A stretch of DNA of 39,701 nucleotides from Caldifarciminota bacterium (GTDB lineage Bacteria; Hydrothermota; Tepidihabitantia; Tepidihabitantales; Tepidihabitantaceae). The DNA is taken from assembly GCA_020352555.1 (NCBI GenBank), contig CP070680.1, positions 2,819,521 through 2,859,221 on the forward strand. Direction: 5' to 3'. The translations under genes were made by a program, and so were the position numbers. The first letter of the stretch is position 1, and each line of letters starts with the position of its first letter. Shown in pieces: positions 1 to 7,802 of the stretch. The notes under the pieces are model-generated. The model was not told the origin of the DNA. It saw nothing but the letters and a program-made list of their open reading frames with translations, and made no database searches.

Positions 1-83
1 CTGCCTGTTCTGTTGTCCGGTACACGTGCGGGAGGATCCGACGGCCTTCCCAACCGGGCCGCTCCGCAGTTGTGAAACACAAA

Positions 84-114
84 GAGAAGGGGCGGCATTG
101 CCGCCCCGTCTCTC
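84..114 (-). terminator. Probable intrinsic terminator of the giant secreted protein gene
   Basis: A near-perfect stem: GGGGCGGCA pairs with TGCCGCCCC around one base, extended by GAGA/TCTC after a mismatch. It lies 12 bases past the stop codon at 127. On the minus strand it is followed by a T-rich stretch (TTTGTGTTT). Bases 1-83 hold nothing else I recognise. Confidence 0.8.
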
Positions 115-126
115 AGGTCTTTGGTC

Positions 127-3100
127 CTATTGCTGAACGACCAGCTTGCGAGTCTCCTCGAAGCCGTCGCCGTTCAACCTCACGAGGTAGATACCGGCGC
201 TCAGCGAGCGCAGGTCGAGGTTGACAGCTCCGGTCCGCGACGCCAGCAGCTTGCGGCTGCTCACGCCGCGGCCGGCGACATCGAAGATGCTGATCGATAC
301 CGGTCCGGCCTTGGGCAGACTGTAGCGAACCGTGGCGACCTTGCCCGAGAGCGGGTTGGGCATGACATCGAAGCTGAAGTTGCCTGTCGGTGTCACGCTG
401 CCCGCGATGCCGCTGCGCGACGGCTTGGCCGAGTACGCAGTCGGCGGCTCGTAGTAGCCCCAGAATTCGACGGTCTTGTTGCCCTTGGCGGTGAAGAAGA
501 GCGGCGCCCCAGCACCCCAGTGGACCACATCGGCACCATACTTGACCCGCTTCTTGCGGCCGGTGGAGCCGAAGGCGGGCATGGTTTCCTTCTCGGTCCA
601 GGTGTTGGTAGCGATCTCGTACTTCCACCACTCCTGGGTGTTGCCGCCCTTGAGCGCCCAGATGAAGCCGTCGTAGTAAGCGGCGGAGCCGCCGTCCTTG
701 GACTTCTTCTTGCGTCCCATCATGCCGATGAACGGCATGCCGGCAAGGGAGGAATCCCAGCTCTGCGTTGCCAGGTCGTACCGGTACAGCTCGTGGTACT
801 TGGCCTTGTGGGCGTACAGGTACCGGTCACCGTCCCAGACGAGCCAGGAGCCCTTGTCGTACTTGTTGCGCACACCGGTGGGCGCGTCTTCCAGAGGCTC
901 CCAGGTCATGTTCATGAGGTTGAACCGGTAGAACTCGGTCTTGTAGCCCTTGAGACAGTAGACGAAGCCCGTGTCACCGGGTACATAGACGAGGTCGGTC
1001 CCGCCCTTGATCTTCTTGCGGTTCACGCCGAGCGGCACGTCGGCCAGGAACTCCCAGCTGTCGGCGTTGACGTCGTATGCCCACCAACCGAGGGAGTTGT
1101 TGCCCTGGGTGACGTAGATGATGTCGCCGTTGTCGGCTCCGCCTGCTATGGCAGCACCCTTGGCGCCCTTGCGAGGAGGCTTGGTGGGCCACCTCGGGTG
1201 GGTCTGGAACGGCATGCCGGAGAGCGTGGTCCAGGTGCCCTTGACCGTGCCTTCCCACACCGGGTTGTAGGAGTAGAAGTCGTTCGTCTTGTACCCCTTG
1301 CCGACGTAGATAAGGTTGTTGCCCTGGTGGCTCACAGCCCAGCCGCCGCGCTTGACCGGCCTGCCGGACGGCGCGGTCGGCATCTGGGCGACCTCGAACC
1401 AACCGGGCGGGTACGGAGGGACGAACGACATCTGGAACGTCCCGGTCACCAGGTTGTTGGTCCAGTTCTGGTCAGTGGACAGGAACGTGGAGCAACGCGT
1501 GGTGTACCAGCCGAGCACGTTGAGGTCGGCCTGGGGGAACGTGAGTTCCCTGCTGCTGCCGGCCGTGAGGTCGAGTACCTCCTGCGACTCGCTGTAGACC
1601 AGGGCATTGGTCTCGTCGAAGATGCTGAAGTAGGTCCAGAAGGTCTCGGCGAAGAGGCCGTTGTTCCGGACCGTGGCTTTGACATCCAGCATCCCGGTGG
1701 TGTCGTTGTTGGTCCCGGTCGGAGAGATGATGCCGAGGGCTTCGACGTCGTGCTCGATTGTTCCGACCACCCAGAAGGTGTCGTACATCACGTTGTTGCC
1801 CGGGAACGGGTCGGCCGGGTTCGGGAGGACCTCGGCACGGCTGAGCCAGACACCGGGTGACGACAGCCAGCTGTCGCTGAACACCACGGTCTCGCTCATG
1901 CCGCCGACCAGGCCGACTACGGTCTCACGCGTGGAGAACAGGCCGATGTCGAACTGCACCTCGAAGGTCTCGACGGTGTTGCCGTAGTTGCTGACCTCGC
2001 AGGACGGCTCGATCATGGTCGCGTCAGGCACGGTGTCCTTCGGCGAGAGGATCGCGGACACGCCGAGGTCTCGCTTCCGGACCGTGAACGGCTTGACCAC
2101 GGTGTCGTTGCCCGGGTTCTCGTCACCTGAGAGCAGTGTCCACGCGGCCGCGGTGTAGCTGCCTGGCGGGAACGCCGCTTCCCAGTTCGTGAACGAGAGG
2201 GTGTCGTACATGCCGACAGGGAGGTCGGTGAGTTCGAGCGAGTCCAGATACCCCGGTAGTTCGAAGTAGGCCCAGAACGTCTCGACCCACTGGCCGGCAT
2301 TGAATATCACGGCCTGCGGGGTCAGGACGACGCCGGAGTCGACCAGGCTGGCCGGGACCAGGATGGCCGATACCAGCACGTCGTGCTGGGCGCCGGTGCC
2401 CACCCGGAAGTCCTGGTGGATGGCGTTGTTGAGCCAGTTCTGGTCAGCCGCCAGGTGGATCGAGCAGGCTACCGCGTACGGACCTTCGACCGTCAGGGTG
2501 CACGGTGTGTACGCGACGGTCGCGGATTGCTCCGGGGCGAGCGTGATCGGGGAGTCGTCCCAGTATACGACAGCGTCGGTGACGGTGTCTTCGATCCAGC
2601 AGTAGGTCGTGCACGTTTCAGTGCTGGTGCCGAAGTTGGCGTATTTCCCCTGAGGCGTGAACGGTGTCGTGTCCATCACCCCGGTAGGGACCGGGATTTC
2701 GGTGCAGGCGACGTCGTTGTTGATGGTGCCGCGCACGTAGAACACGAACGATGAGTCGTTGTTCTCCGGGTGCAGGTCACCGGCGACCTGAGCCCTCAGG
2801 TTGCAGAGCCAGACTCCTGCGGTCGCGGTCCACGGGTTCAACGCCGTGACCGTCCGGGCGCCGCCTGCCAGCAGGTTGACGACCCAGACTGTGTCGAAGT
2901 ACGCACCGATGTTGAAGATCATCGGGAACGTCATCGTCAGGTTGCCGTAGTTGAAGATCTCTACCTGCGGGTAGACCGTACCAGGGTCGATGGTGTCGCC
3001 AGGAAGCGGGTTGTTGACCGCGGTCAGGGCGACATCCCTGACCCGCACCAGGAACCTCGCGCGCATGGTGTCGTCGCGGAAGACCGAGTCACCCAGCCAG

Positions 3101-4359
3101 AAGTTCCATGTCACGCAGCCCATGCTGTCGCGGCCGACCGGGACCCAGGGTGTGAACGCGACGGTGTCGGATGAGCCGCCCGGCATGTTGAGCAGGTACG
3201 TGCTGTCGTGGTAGATCACCACATCCATCTCGTTGTCGATCAGGAAGTGAACGTCGACACTGTCGGCAGCATCCTCGGACATGTTGCGGTAGACCACACG
3301 CGGAGTGATGGTCTGGCCGCTGTCGACGACGCCGACCGGCGACAGGATCTGGGTCGGGCGCACGGTGAATCTGTTGACCGAAGGCAGCAGGCCCCAAGTC
3401 AGGCCGATTGAGATCTTCTGGAAGTAATTGCTCGCGTTCGAACCAATGAGGTAGGCGAATACGGTGTCGGTGATATTGATGATTTCCGGTACCCAGACCG
3501 CCCAGTCCGCAGGTCCGATTGAGGACGAGACCTGCGCGAGCTGATACCCGGTCGAGTCTCGTTTGCGGATGTTAGCGGCGTTCCAGCCGCCTGTCAGGAT
3601 ATACGCGCTGTCCCACGGAACCAGGGCGCAGGCACGCTCCGAGGTCTGGTCACCGTATGCGACCCGGCCGTAGTCGGTTTTCGTGTACGGGTCGAACTTG
3701 TCGACGTAGTTGCCTGTGCTCGGTGAGGAGTGGACCGGCGCCACGCAGAACATGCCTCGGTCGATCCATTTCTCCATCCCGGCGGCCCACAGCATTGACA
3801 GGCCGCCGCCGTTGGACCCGTTGCCGATCAGCCACGAGTCGCGGGCAGCACCGGCCCAGACCCAGTTCGTGCCGTTCCAGATGTAGCGGACCAAATAGCA
3901 GCCGCCGTAGACGTTGTTGTCCAGGATGTTGGACATCCAGAAACAGGCGGTGTCATCGTCCCAGGCGAAGCCCCACGGGATGTCGGTCGTGCTGCTTCCC
4001 CAGTTGATGAAAGTCCATGGTACCGCTGTGATCGACCCGGCAGGGTCGCTGGGCAGGAGCTTCCAGACCCGCGGCGAGCCCGCGTAGCCCTGGTCCATGA
4101 GGAAGAACTTGCCCGAGTCCCTCTGCCAGGTGACGCCCGAGCCGGCGTAGGAACCGGACATCGTGAGGGACCACTGCTGCATGACCGTGCCGAACGGCGG
4201 CTGGTCGCCGGCCGGGGGGACCGGTACCTCGTAGCCGCCGGGGGCACCGGGATCAGCGGGTATCCGAGGGGCATCTGGGTCACTCACCCAATAGACATCA
4301 TTCCCGGCAAAGGCAACGATGGTCAAGGGCAAGATGACCAGCAGAAGCTTCTTGGACAT
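127..4359 (-). CDS. Giant secreted protein with CARDB-like and kelch-like repeats and a C-terminal sorting tail
   Basis: A 1410-residue protein. The ATG at 4359 is chosen because AAGGAGG lies five bases upstream and a signal peptide (MSKKLLLVILPLTIVAFA) follows; the frame is open further upstream to 4458 without such support. Residues of roughly 20-330 look like a beta-propeller (many W, G and D). About six to seven Ig-like units of roughly 95 residues follow, each opening with D(V/L)xxxxIxxP and containing NxGxxxETF, like CARDB domains. Roughly 1010-1310 are kelch-like units (WExLxxxPxG, YRFNLxxxxW). The last 85 residues form a Por-secretion type tail (MPNPLSGKVATVRYSLP, FDVAGR, LSAGIYLVRL). 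Probably exported by a type IX-like route and displayed at the cell surface. The ligand is unknown. Monocistronic, with its own promoter and terminator. Confidence 0.85.
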   Translation of the reverse strand: MSKKLLLVILPLTIVAFAGNDVYWVSDPDAPRIPADPGAPGGYEVPVPPAGDQPPFGTVMQQWSLTMSGSYAGSGVTWQRDSGKFFLMDQGYAGSPRVWKLLPSDPAGSITAVPWTFINWGSSTTDIPWGFAWDDDTACFWMSNILDNNVYGGCYLVRYIWNGTNWVWAGAARDSWLIGNGSNGGGLSMLWAAGMEKWIDRGMFCVAPVHSSPSTGNYVDKFDPYTKTDYGRVAYGDQTSERACALVPWDSAYILTGGWNAANIRKRDSTGYQLAQVSSSIGPADWAVWVPEIINITDTVFAYLIGSNASNYFQKISIGLTWGLLPSVNRFTVRPTQILSPVGVVDSGQTITPRVVYRNMSEDAADSVDVHFLIDNEMDVVIYHDSTYLLNMPGGSSDTVAFTPWVPVGRDSMGCVTWNFWLGDSVFRDDTMRARFLVRVRDVALTAVNNPLPGDTIDPGTVYPQVEIFNYGNLTMTFPMIFNIGAYFDTVWVVNLLAGGARTVTALNPWTATAGVWLCNLRAQVAGDLHPENNDSSFVFYVRGTINNDVACTEIPVPTGVMDTTPFTPQGKYANFGTSTETCTTYCWIEDTVTDAVVYWDDSPITLAPEQSATVAYTPCTLTVEGPYAVACSIHLAADQNWLNNAIHQDFRVGTGAQHDVLVSAILVPASLVDSGVVLTPQAVIFNAGQWVETFWAYFELPGYLDSLELTDLPVGMYDTLSFTNWEAAFPPGSYTAAAWTLLSGDENPGNDTVVKPFTVRKRDLGVSAILSPKDTVPDATMIEPSCEVSNYGNTVETFEVQFDIGLFSTRETVVGLVGGMSETVVFSDSWLSSPGVWLSRAEVLPNPADPFPGNNVMYDTFWVVGTIEHDVEALGIISPTGTNNDTTGMLDVKATVRNNGLFAETFWTYFSIFDETNALVYSESQEVLDLTAGSSRELTFPQADLNVLGWYTTRCSTFLSTDQNWTNNLVTGTFQMSFVPPYPPGWFEVAQMPTAPSGRPVKRGGWAVSHQGNNLIYVGKGYKTNDFYSYNPVWEGTVKGTWTTLSGMPFQTHPRWPTKPPRKGAKGAAIAGGADNGDIIYVTQGNNSLGWWAYDVNADSWEFLADVPLGVNRKKIKGGTDLVYVPGDTGFVYCLKGYKTEFYRFNLMNMTWEPLEDAPTGVRNKYDKGSWLVWDGDRYLYAHKAKYHELYRYDLATQSWDSSLAGMPFIGMMGRKKKSKDGGSAAYYDGFIWALKGGNTQEWWKYEIATNTWTEKETMPAFGSTGRKKRVKYGADVVHWGAGAPLFFTAKGNKTVEFWGYYEPPTAYSAKPSRSGIAGSVTPTGNFSFDVMPNPLSGKVATVRYSLPKAGPVSISIFDVAGRGVSSRKLLASRTGAVNLDLRSLSAGIYLVRLNGDGFEETRKLVVQQ

Positions 4360-4494
4360 CTTAACCTCCTTCAGTTGCTTGTTGGAGCTGAATATGCGAC
4401 CGAAATTCGGCGTACCCCACCCTGCTCCTGGAGGTGGGCGCTTTTCCGTTTGTTGCACGGAGTACAGAGCCTAACCCTAAGCCCTGACTCTTGG

Positions 4495-4522
4495 ATTATA
4501 GACCCCCCCTGGGGGCTGTCAA
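4495..4522 (-). promoter_or_regulatory. Consensus sigma70-type promoter of the giant secreted protein
   Basis: On the minus strand TTGACA (4517-4522) and TATAAT (4495-4500) match consensus at all 12 positions with a 16-bp spacer. The spacer contains CCCCC-A-GGGGG. Transcription should start near 4488, leaving a leader of about 130 nt before the ATG at 4359. Confidence 0.8.
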
Positions 4523-4605
4523 CAAGGTTTTTGCGTCATCTTGTCTGGGGCCGGTGGGGGACGATTCCGGGCTGCTTCGGACCCGGAGCCGGGTCGCGAT
4601 GGCTG

Positions 4606-5943
4606 CTAGATCGCTTCGTCGAGCGTGCCGGTGGTGACTTGGCCGCGAAGAAACCGGCCGCTCTTCACCAGGCGCCGGTGCAGGCTGACGGTGGTGGCGA
4701 CCCCGCTGATCTCGGTCTCGGCCAGAGCCCGAGACATCCTGGCAATGGCCTGTTCTCTGTCGCGGCCGTGAGAGACCAGCTTGGCGACCAGGGGGTCATA
4801 GAAGGGCGGTATCCGGTATCCGGCCGTGATGTAGGAGTCCACCCTGATGCCGGGTCCGCCCGGAAGCCGAGCCTCGGTGACCAGGCCCGGGCATGGCTCG
4901 AAGTCGGCGTCCGGGTCCTCGGCATAGATGCGGCATTCTATCGCGTGGCCGCGCGGTTCAATCCCGCCCGCCGGAAGGTCGAGCTTCTCGCCGGCCGCGA
5001 TCAGCAGCTGTTCCCGGACGATGTCGACACCGGTGACTTCTTCGGTGACAGGATGCTCAACCTGGAGCCGGGCATTGGTCTCCATGAAATAGCAGCTATG
5101 GTCCCTATCGACGATGAACTCGACCGTGCCGGCATTGGTGTAGCCGGCTGCCCGGGCCGCAGCGACCGCCCAGTCCCCCAGTCTGCGACGCAACGCCGGG
5201 TCGACAATCGGGGAGGGCGATTCTTCAAGCACCTTCTGATGCCGGCGCTGGGCCGAGCAGTCGCGTTCTCCGAGGCTGGCGACGTTGTCATGCCGGTCGG
5301 CCAGGAACTGGATTTCGATGTGGTGTGCGGCGGCGATGTACTTCTCGACGTAGACCCGAGGGTCGCCGAACGACGCCTTGGCTTCGGCCTGGCACATACG
5401 GAAACCGCTCTCAAGGTCCTTCTCGCGTCGGATGACCCGCATGCCCTTTCCGCCGCCGCCGGACGCGGCCTTGACGAACACAGGATAGCCGAGTTTCTTG
5501 CACAGCCGTGCGGCTTCCTTGGCGTCACGGACTTCGCCTTCAGAGCCCGGGACAACGGGCACGCCCGCCTGTGCAGCTGACCGGCGGGCCTGGATCTTGT
5601 CTCCCAGCAGTCGCATCGTGGACGCGGTCGGGCCGATGAAGGCCACTCCGCAGGACTCAGTCGCCTCAACGAACTCGGGACTCTCGGACAGGAAACCGTA
5701 GCCGGGGTGGAGGGCTTCACACTTGGTGATCTCCGCTGCGGACAGGACCCGAGAGACGTTGAGGTAGCTGTCTTGGGCCGGAGGGGGACCGATGCAGACA
5801 GCCTCGTCCGCCACGAAGGTCGGCAGGGATTCGGCGTCGGCTTCGGAGTACGCAATGACGGTCTCGATACCGAGGTCGCGACAGGCGCGGATGATGCGCA
5901 GAGCGATCTCGCCGCGGTTGGCGACGAGGAGCTTCCTGAACAT
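4606..5943 (-). CDS. accC: Acetyl-CoA carboxylase biotin carboxylase subunit
   Basis: A 445-residue ATP-grasp enzyme that carboxylates the biotin of biotin carboxyl carrier protein, the first half of the acetyl-CoA carboxylase reaction in fatty-acid synthesis. Visible: N-terminal KLLVANRGEIALRI, HPGYGFLSE, the ATP-binding loop GGGGKGM near residue 165, the RRHQKVLEESPSP segment, and ETNARLQVEHPVTE with the catalytic-region NAR. Length is normal for AccC. The ATG overlaps the stop of a 23-codon frame (TGATG) and has no Shine-Dalgarno sequence of its own, so translational coupling is likely. A biotin-carrier gene normally lies between efp and accC; none is here. A role as the A subunit of another biotin carboxylase is possible. 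Confidence 0.95.
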   Translation of the reverse strand: MFRKLLVANRGEIALRIIRACRDLGIETVIAYSEADAESLPTFVADEAVCIGPPPAQDSYLNVSRVLSAAEITKCEALHPGYGFLSESPEFVEATESCGVAFIGPTASTMRLLGDKIQARRSAAQAGVPVVPGSEGEVRDAKEAARLCKKLGYPVFVKAASGGGGKGMRVIRREKDLESGFRMCQAEAKASFGDPRVYVEKYIAAAHHIEIQFLADRHDNVASLGERDCSAQRRHQKVLEESPSPIVDPALRRRLGDWAVAAARAAGYTNAGTVEFIVDRDHSCYFMETNARLQVEHPVTEEVTGVDIVREQLLIAAGEKLDLPAGGIEPRGHAIECRIYAEDPDADFEPCPGLVTEARLPGGPGIRVDSYITAGYRIPPFYDPLVAKLVSHGRDREQAIARMSRALAETEISGVATTVSLHRRLVKSGRFLRGQVTTGTLDEAI

Positions 5944-6014
5944 CAGGCCAAGGAGGAAGCGGCAGTTGCCAGGTACAGACTGCGGTCCGGACGTGCCAGT
6001 CCTCTGACCTTCAT
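5943..6014 (-). CDS. Putative 23-residue leader peptide overlapping the accC start
   Basis: This frame starts at ATG 6014, preceded by GAAAGGACAAG as a Shine-Dalgarno region, and ends in a TGA that shares its A with the accC ATG. The peptide begins MKVRGLARPD and ends in SSLA. It has no biotin-attachment motif (EAMKM), so it is not a remnant of the AccB end that can be recognised. The start region is made of AAGGAC-type 7-bp units. It could be a coupling peptide or merely a spacer that happens to be open. Confidence 0.4.
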   Translation of the reverse strand: MKVRGLARPDRSLYLATAASSLA

Positions 6015-6026
6015 CTCTTGTCCTTT
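5999..6026 (-). repeat. 7-bp array, type RAAGGAC, efp-accC junction
   Basis: Four heptamers on the minus strand (AAAGGAC, GAAGGTC, AGAGGAC and a variant). They supply the ribosome-binding site and first codons of the 23-residue leader frame. Confidence 0.6.
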
Positions 6027-6033
6027 CTTCGGC

Positions 6034-6591
6034 TCAGGCTCTTTCGACGTAGGAGTTGTCGCGGGTGTCGACCTTCACCCTGTCCCCGACCTTGACGAAG
6101 AAGGGTACTGTGATCCTGAGGCCGGTGGTGAGGAGTGCGGGTTTGCCTCCACCCGCCGCGGTGTCGCCCTTGAAATCGGGTTCGGTCTCGGCGACCTCCA
6201 TTTCGAGGAACATCGGCGGTTCGACGGTCACCGGTCTACCCTCGACATAGAGTACGTCGGTCTCGACGTTCTCAACCAGGTAGAGTGCCCTGTCGCCAAT
6301 CGCTTCCGGTGACAGCGCGAACTGGTCGTAGGTCGCCATGTCCATGAAGTGGTACCCCAACTCGTCGGAGTACATGTACTGGCTGCGCCGGCGTTCGACA
6401 TCGGCCGGCTCCAGCTTGAGTTCGGATTCAAAGCTTTCCTCGATGAGCGCGCCGGTATCGATGTTTCTGATCTTGGCAACGACCCGAGCGCGGCGCTGGG
6501 CGGTCCGCTGGCGGTAGCAACTCAGGACTTCGAAGATGCCGTCTTTGCGCTTGAATATCGTGCCGGCCTTGAATTCGTTGGGGGTAATCAC
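6034..6591 (-). CDS. efp: Translation elongation factor P
   Basis: A 185-residue EF-P, the factor that binds between the P and E sites and rescues ribosomes stalled on polyproline. Three domains are visible: N-terminal KOW-like (NEFKAGTIFKRKDGIFEVL), the middle OB domain (YMYSDELGYHFMDMATYDQF) and the C-terminal signature (KGDTAAGGGKPALLTTG, ending VDTRDNSYVERA). The start is GTG at 6591, sharing a GTGA overlap with the end of a 25-codon frame; no Shine-Dalgarno precedes it. The domain I tip that usually reads PGKG, with a modifiable lysine, here reads RTAQRR, so the tip residue aligns with Q32 and no lysine is available. Encoded between the M24 peptidase and accC, a common neighbourhood. Confidence 0.95.
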   Translation of the reverse strand: MITPNEFKAGTIFKRKDGIFEVLSCYRQRTAQRRARVVAKIRNIDTGALIEESFESELKLEPADVERRRSQYMYSDELGYHFMDMATYDQFALSPEAIGDRALYLVENVETDVLYVEGRPVTVEPPMFLEMEVAETEPDFKGDTAAGGGKPALLTTGLRITVPFFVKVGDRVKVDTRDNSYVERA

Positions 6592-6665
6592 ATCTGGGCC
6601 AAGGACGAAGTGTCAAGTACAGAAGACAAAGCGGAACTCGGCCGTTCTGGTACTTTGTCCTTCAT
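6588..6665 (-). CDS. Putative 25-residue leader peptide overlapping the efp start
   Basis: ATG at 6665 lies 18 bases after the peptidase stop and directly follows a run of AAAGGAC-type heptamers that acts as a Shine-Dalgarno region. The frame ends in TGA at 6588-6590, inside the GTGA that also starts efp. The peptide begins MKDKVPERPS and ends SSLAQM, close to the SSLA end of the second leader frame before accC. Coding potential cannot be shown from composition; the paired architecture is the main argument. Confidence 0.4.
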   Translation of the reverse strand: MKDKVPERPSSALSSVLDTSSLAQM

Positions 6666-6677
6666 CCTTTGTCCTTT
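6643..6677 (-). repeat. 7-bp array, type RAAGGAC, peptidase-efp junction
   Basis: Five heptamers on the minus strand (AAAGGAC, AAAGGAT, GAAGGAC, AAAGTAC and a variant), supplying the ribosome-binding site and first codons of the 25-residue leader frame. Confidence 0.7.
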
Positions 6678-6683
6678 CCTAGA

Positions 6684-7745
6684 CTAGAGTTGTATCAGCT
6701 TCTTCGGGCTGCGGGTGAAGTTGCGACAGCCGTCACGGGTCACCAGCACCATATCCTCGATCCGTACACCGCCAAACCCTGGTAGATATATGCCGGGTTC
6801 GACCGTGACCACATCGCCTGCTGTCAACGTCTGCTTGCTGGTGTGCGCGACAGCGGGTGCTTCGTGAACGTCGATTCCGACCCCGTGGCCGAGGCCGTGG
6901 CCGAAATACGGGCCGTACCCCGCGTTGCGGATGAAGCCACGGGCGGCTTCATCGGCATCACGACAGGCCAATCCGTGCCGGACCGCAGCCAGGCCCCGGA
7001 GCTGGGCCTCAAGCACGATGTCGTACACCTGCCTCAAGTCCGGGTCGATCCTGCCCACGAACACGGTCCGGGTCATGTCACTGCTGTAGCCATTCCTTTG
7101 GCAGCCGATGTCAAAGGTCACCGCGTCGCCCTTTCTCAGTTTCCGGTCCGTTGATCCCGCGTGGGGTTTGGCGCCGTTGGGCCCGGACGCAACGATGGGC
7201 CGGAACGCGTTCTCACCACGCAGGCTGAACCGATAGGTGATTTCGGCGGCCAGCTCTCGCTCACTGATCCCGGGTCTGATGATACCGAGGATGTCGTTGA
7301 AGACCCTGTCGGTGACCCGCTGGGCCGCCTCGATGGCCTTGACCTCGTCCGCATCCTTGCATCTTCGCAGTTCGAGCACCAGGTCTGTCTTGAGCGGGAC
7401 CAGACGCACTCCCTTGAGCCGCCGCTTGAGCGCATTGTGGACCGCCAGCGTCAAGTTCGCGGATTCGACTCCCAGCCGCTTGATGCTCCTGGTGTGCTCG
7501 ACCGGGAAGTCAGTGAATAGGCCCCGGGAGATGGTCTTGACCCGGCAGCCTCTGACTTCGGTCTTGACCTGTTCCTGGTACCGGAAGTCGGTGTAGAACC
7601 AGGATGTGTTCGGCGCAACCAGCATCGCCCCGTTCGACCCCGAGTAGCCGCACAGATACCGGACGTTGGAGAGGTCGGTCACGAGCAGGCTGTCGACGCC
7701 GCTCCGCTCGAGCAGCCGGCGCAACCTGCGAACCCTGCTGGTCAT
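6684..7745 (-). CDS. M24 family Xaa-Pro aminopeptidase/dipeptidase
   Basis: A 353-residue cytoplasmic metallopeptidase that cleaves peptides next to proline. It has the creatinase-type N-terminal domain ([19 protein letters not shown]) and a complete pita-bread catalytic domain with all five metal ligands: D in FDIG, D in SSDMTRT, H in [15 protein letters not shown] in VEPGIY and E in GVRIED. First gene of an operon with efp and accC, the usual pepP/pepQ-efp-acc association. There is no Shine-Dalgarno before ATG 7745. The promoter at 7756-7783 would give a leader of only about four bases, so the message is probably leaderless. Confidence 0.93.
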   Translation of the reverse strand: MTSRVRRLRRLLERSGVDSLLVTDLSNVRYLCGYSGSNGAMLVAPNTSWFYTDFRYQEQVKTEVRGCRVKTISRGLFTDFPVEHTRSIKRLGVESANLTLAVHNALKRRLKGVRLVPLKTDLVLELRRCKDADEVKAIEAAQRVTDRVFNDILGIIRPGISERELAAEITYRFSLRGENAFRPIVASGPNGAKPHAGSTDRKLRKGDAVTFDIGCQRNGYSSDMTRTVFVGRIDPDLRQVYDIVLEAQLRGLAAVRHGLACRDADEAARGFIRNAGYGPYFGHGLGHGVGIDVHEAPAVAHTSKQTLTAGDVVTVEPGIYLPGFGGVRIEDMVLVTRDGCRNFTRSPKKLIQL

Positions 7746-7755
7746 GATTCAGCGG

Positions 7756-7783
7756 ATTGTAGACGGCCTGCGCGGACGGTCAA
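7756..7783 (-). promoter_or_regulatory. Promoter of the peptidase-efp-accC operon
   Basis: Minus strand TTGACC (7778-7783), a 16-bp spacer and TACAAT (7756-7761). The predicted start near 7749 lies only about four bases before the ATG at 7745. Confidence 0.65.
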
Positions 7784-7802
7784 GAGAGGTCAGGAGCGGG
7801 CG

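Noticed and set aside
121-1860. 579-codon plus-strand frame opposite the giant secreted protein
   Set aside because: Arg/Val/Gly/Asp-rich shadow of the real gene with no recognisable domain; the start lacks a ribosome-binding site.
4580-4595. GACCCGG-AG-CCGGGTC hairpin after accC as a terminator
   Set aside because: Seven-bp stem with a two-base loop and no following T-run; too weak to call.
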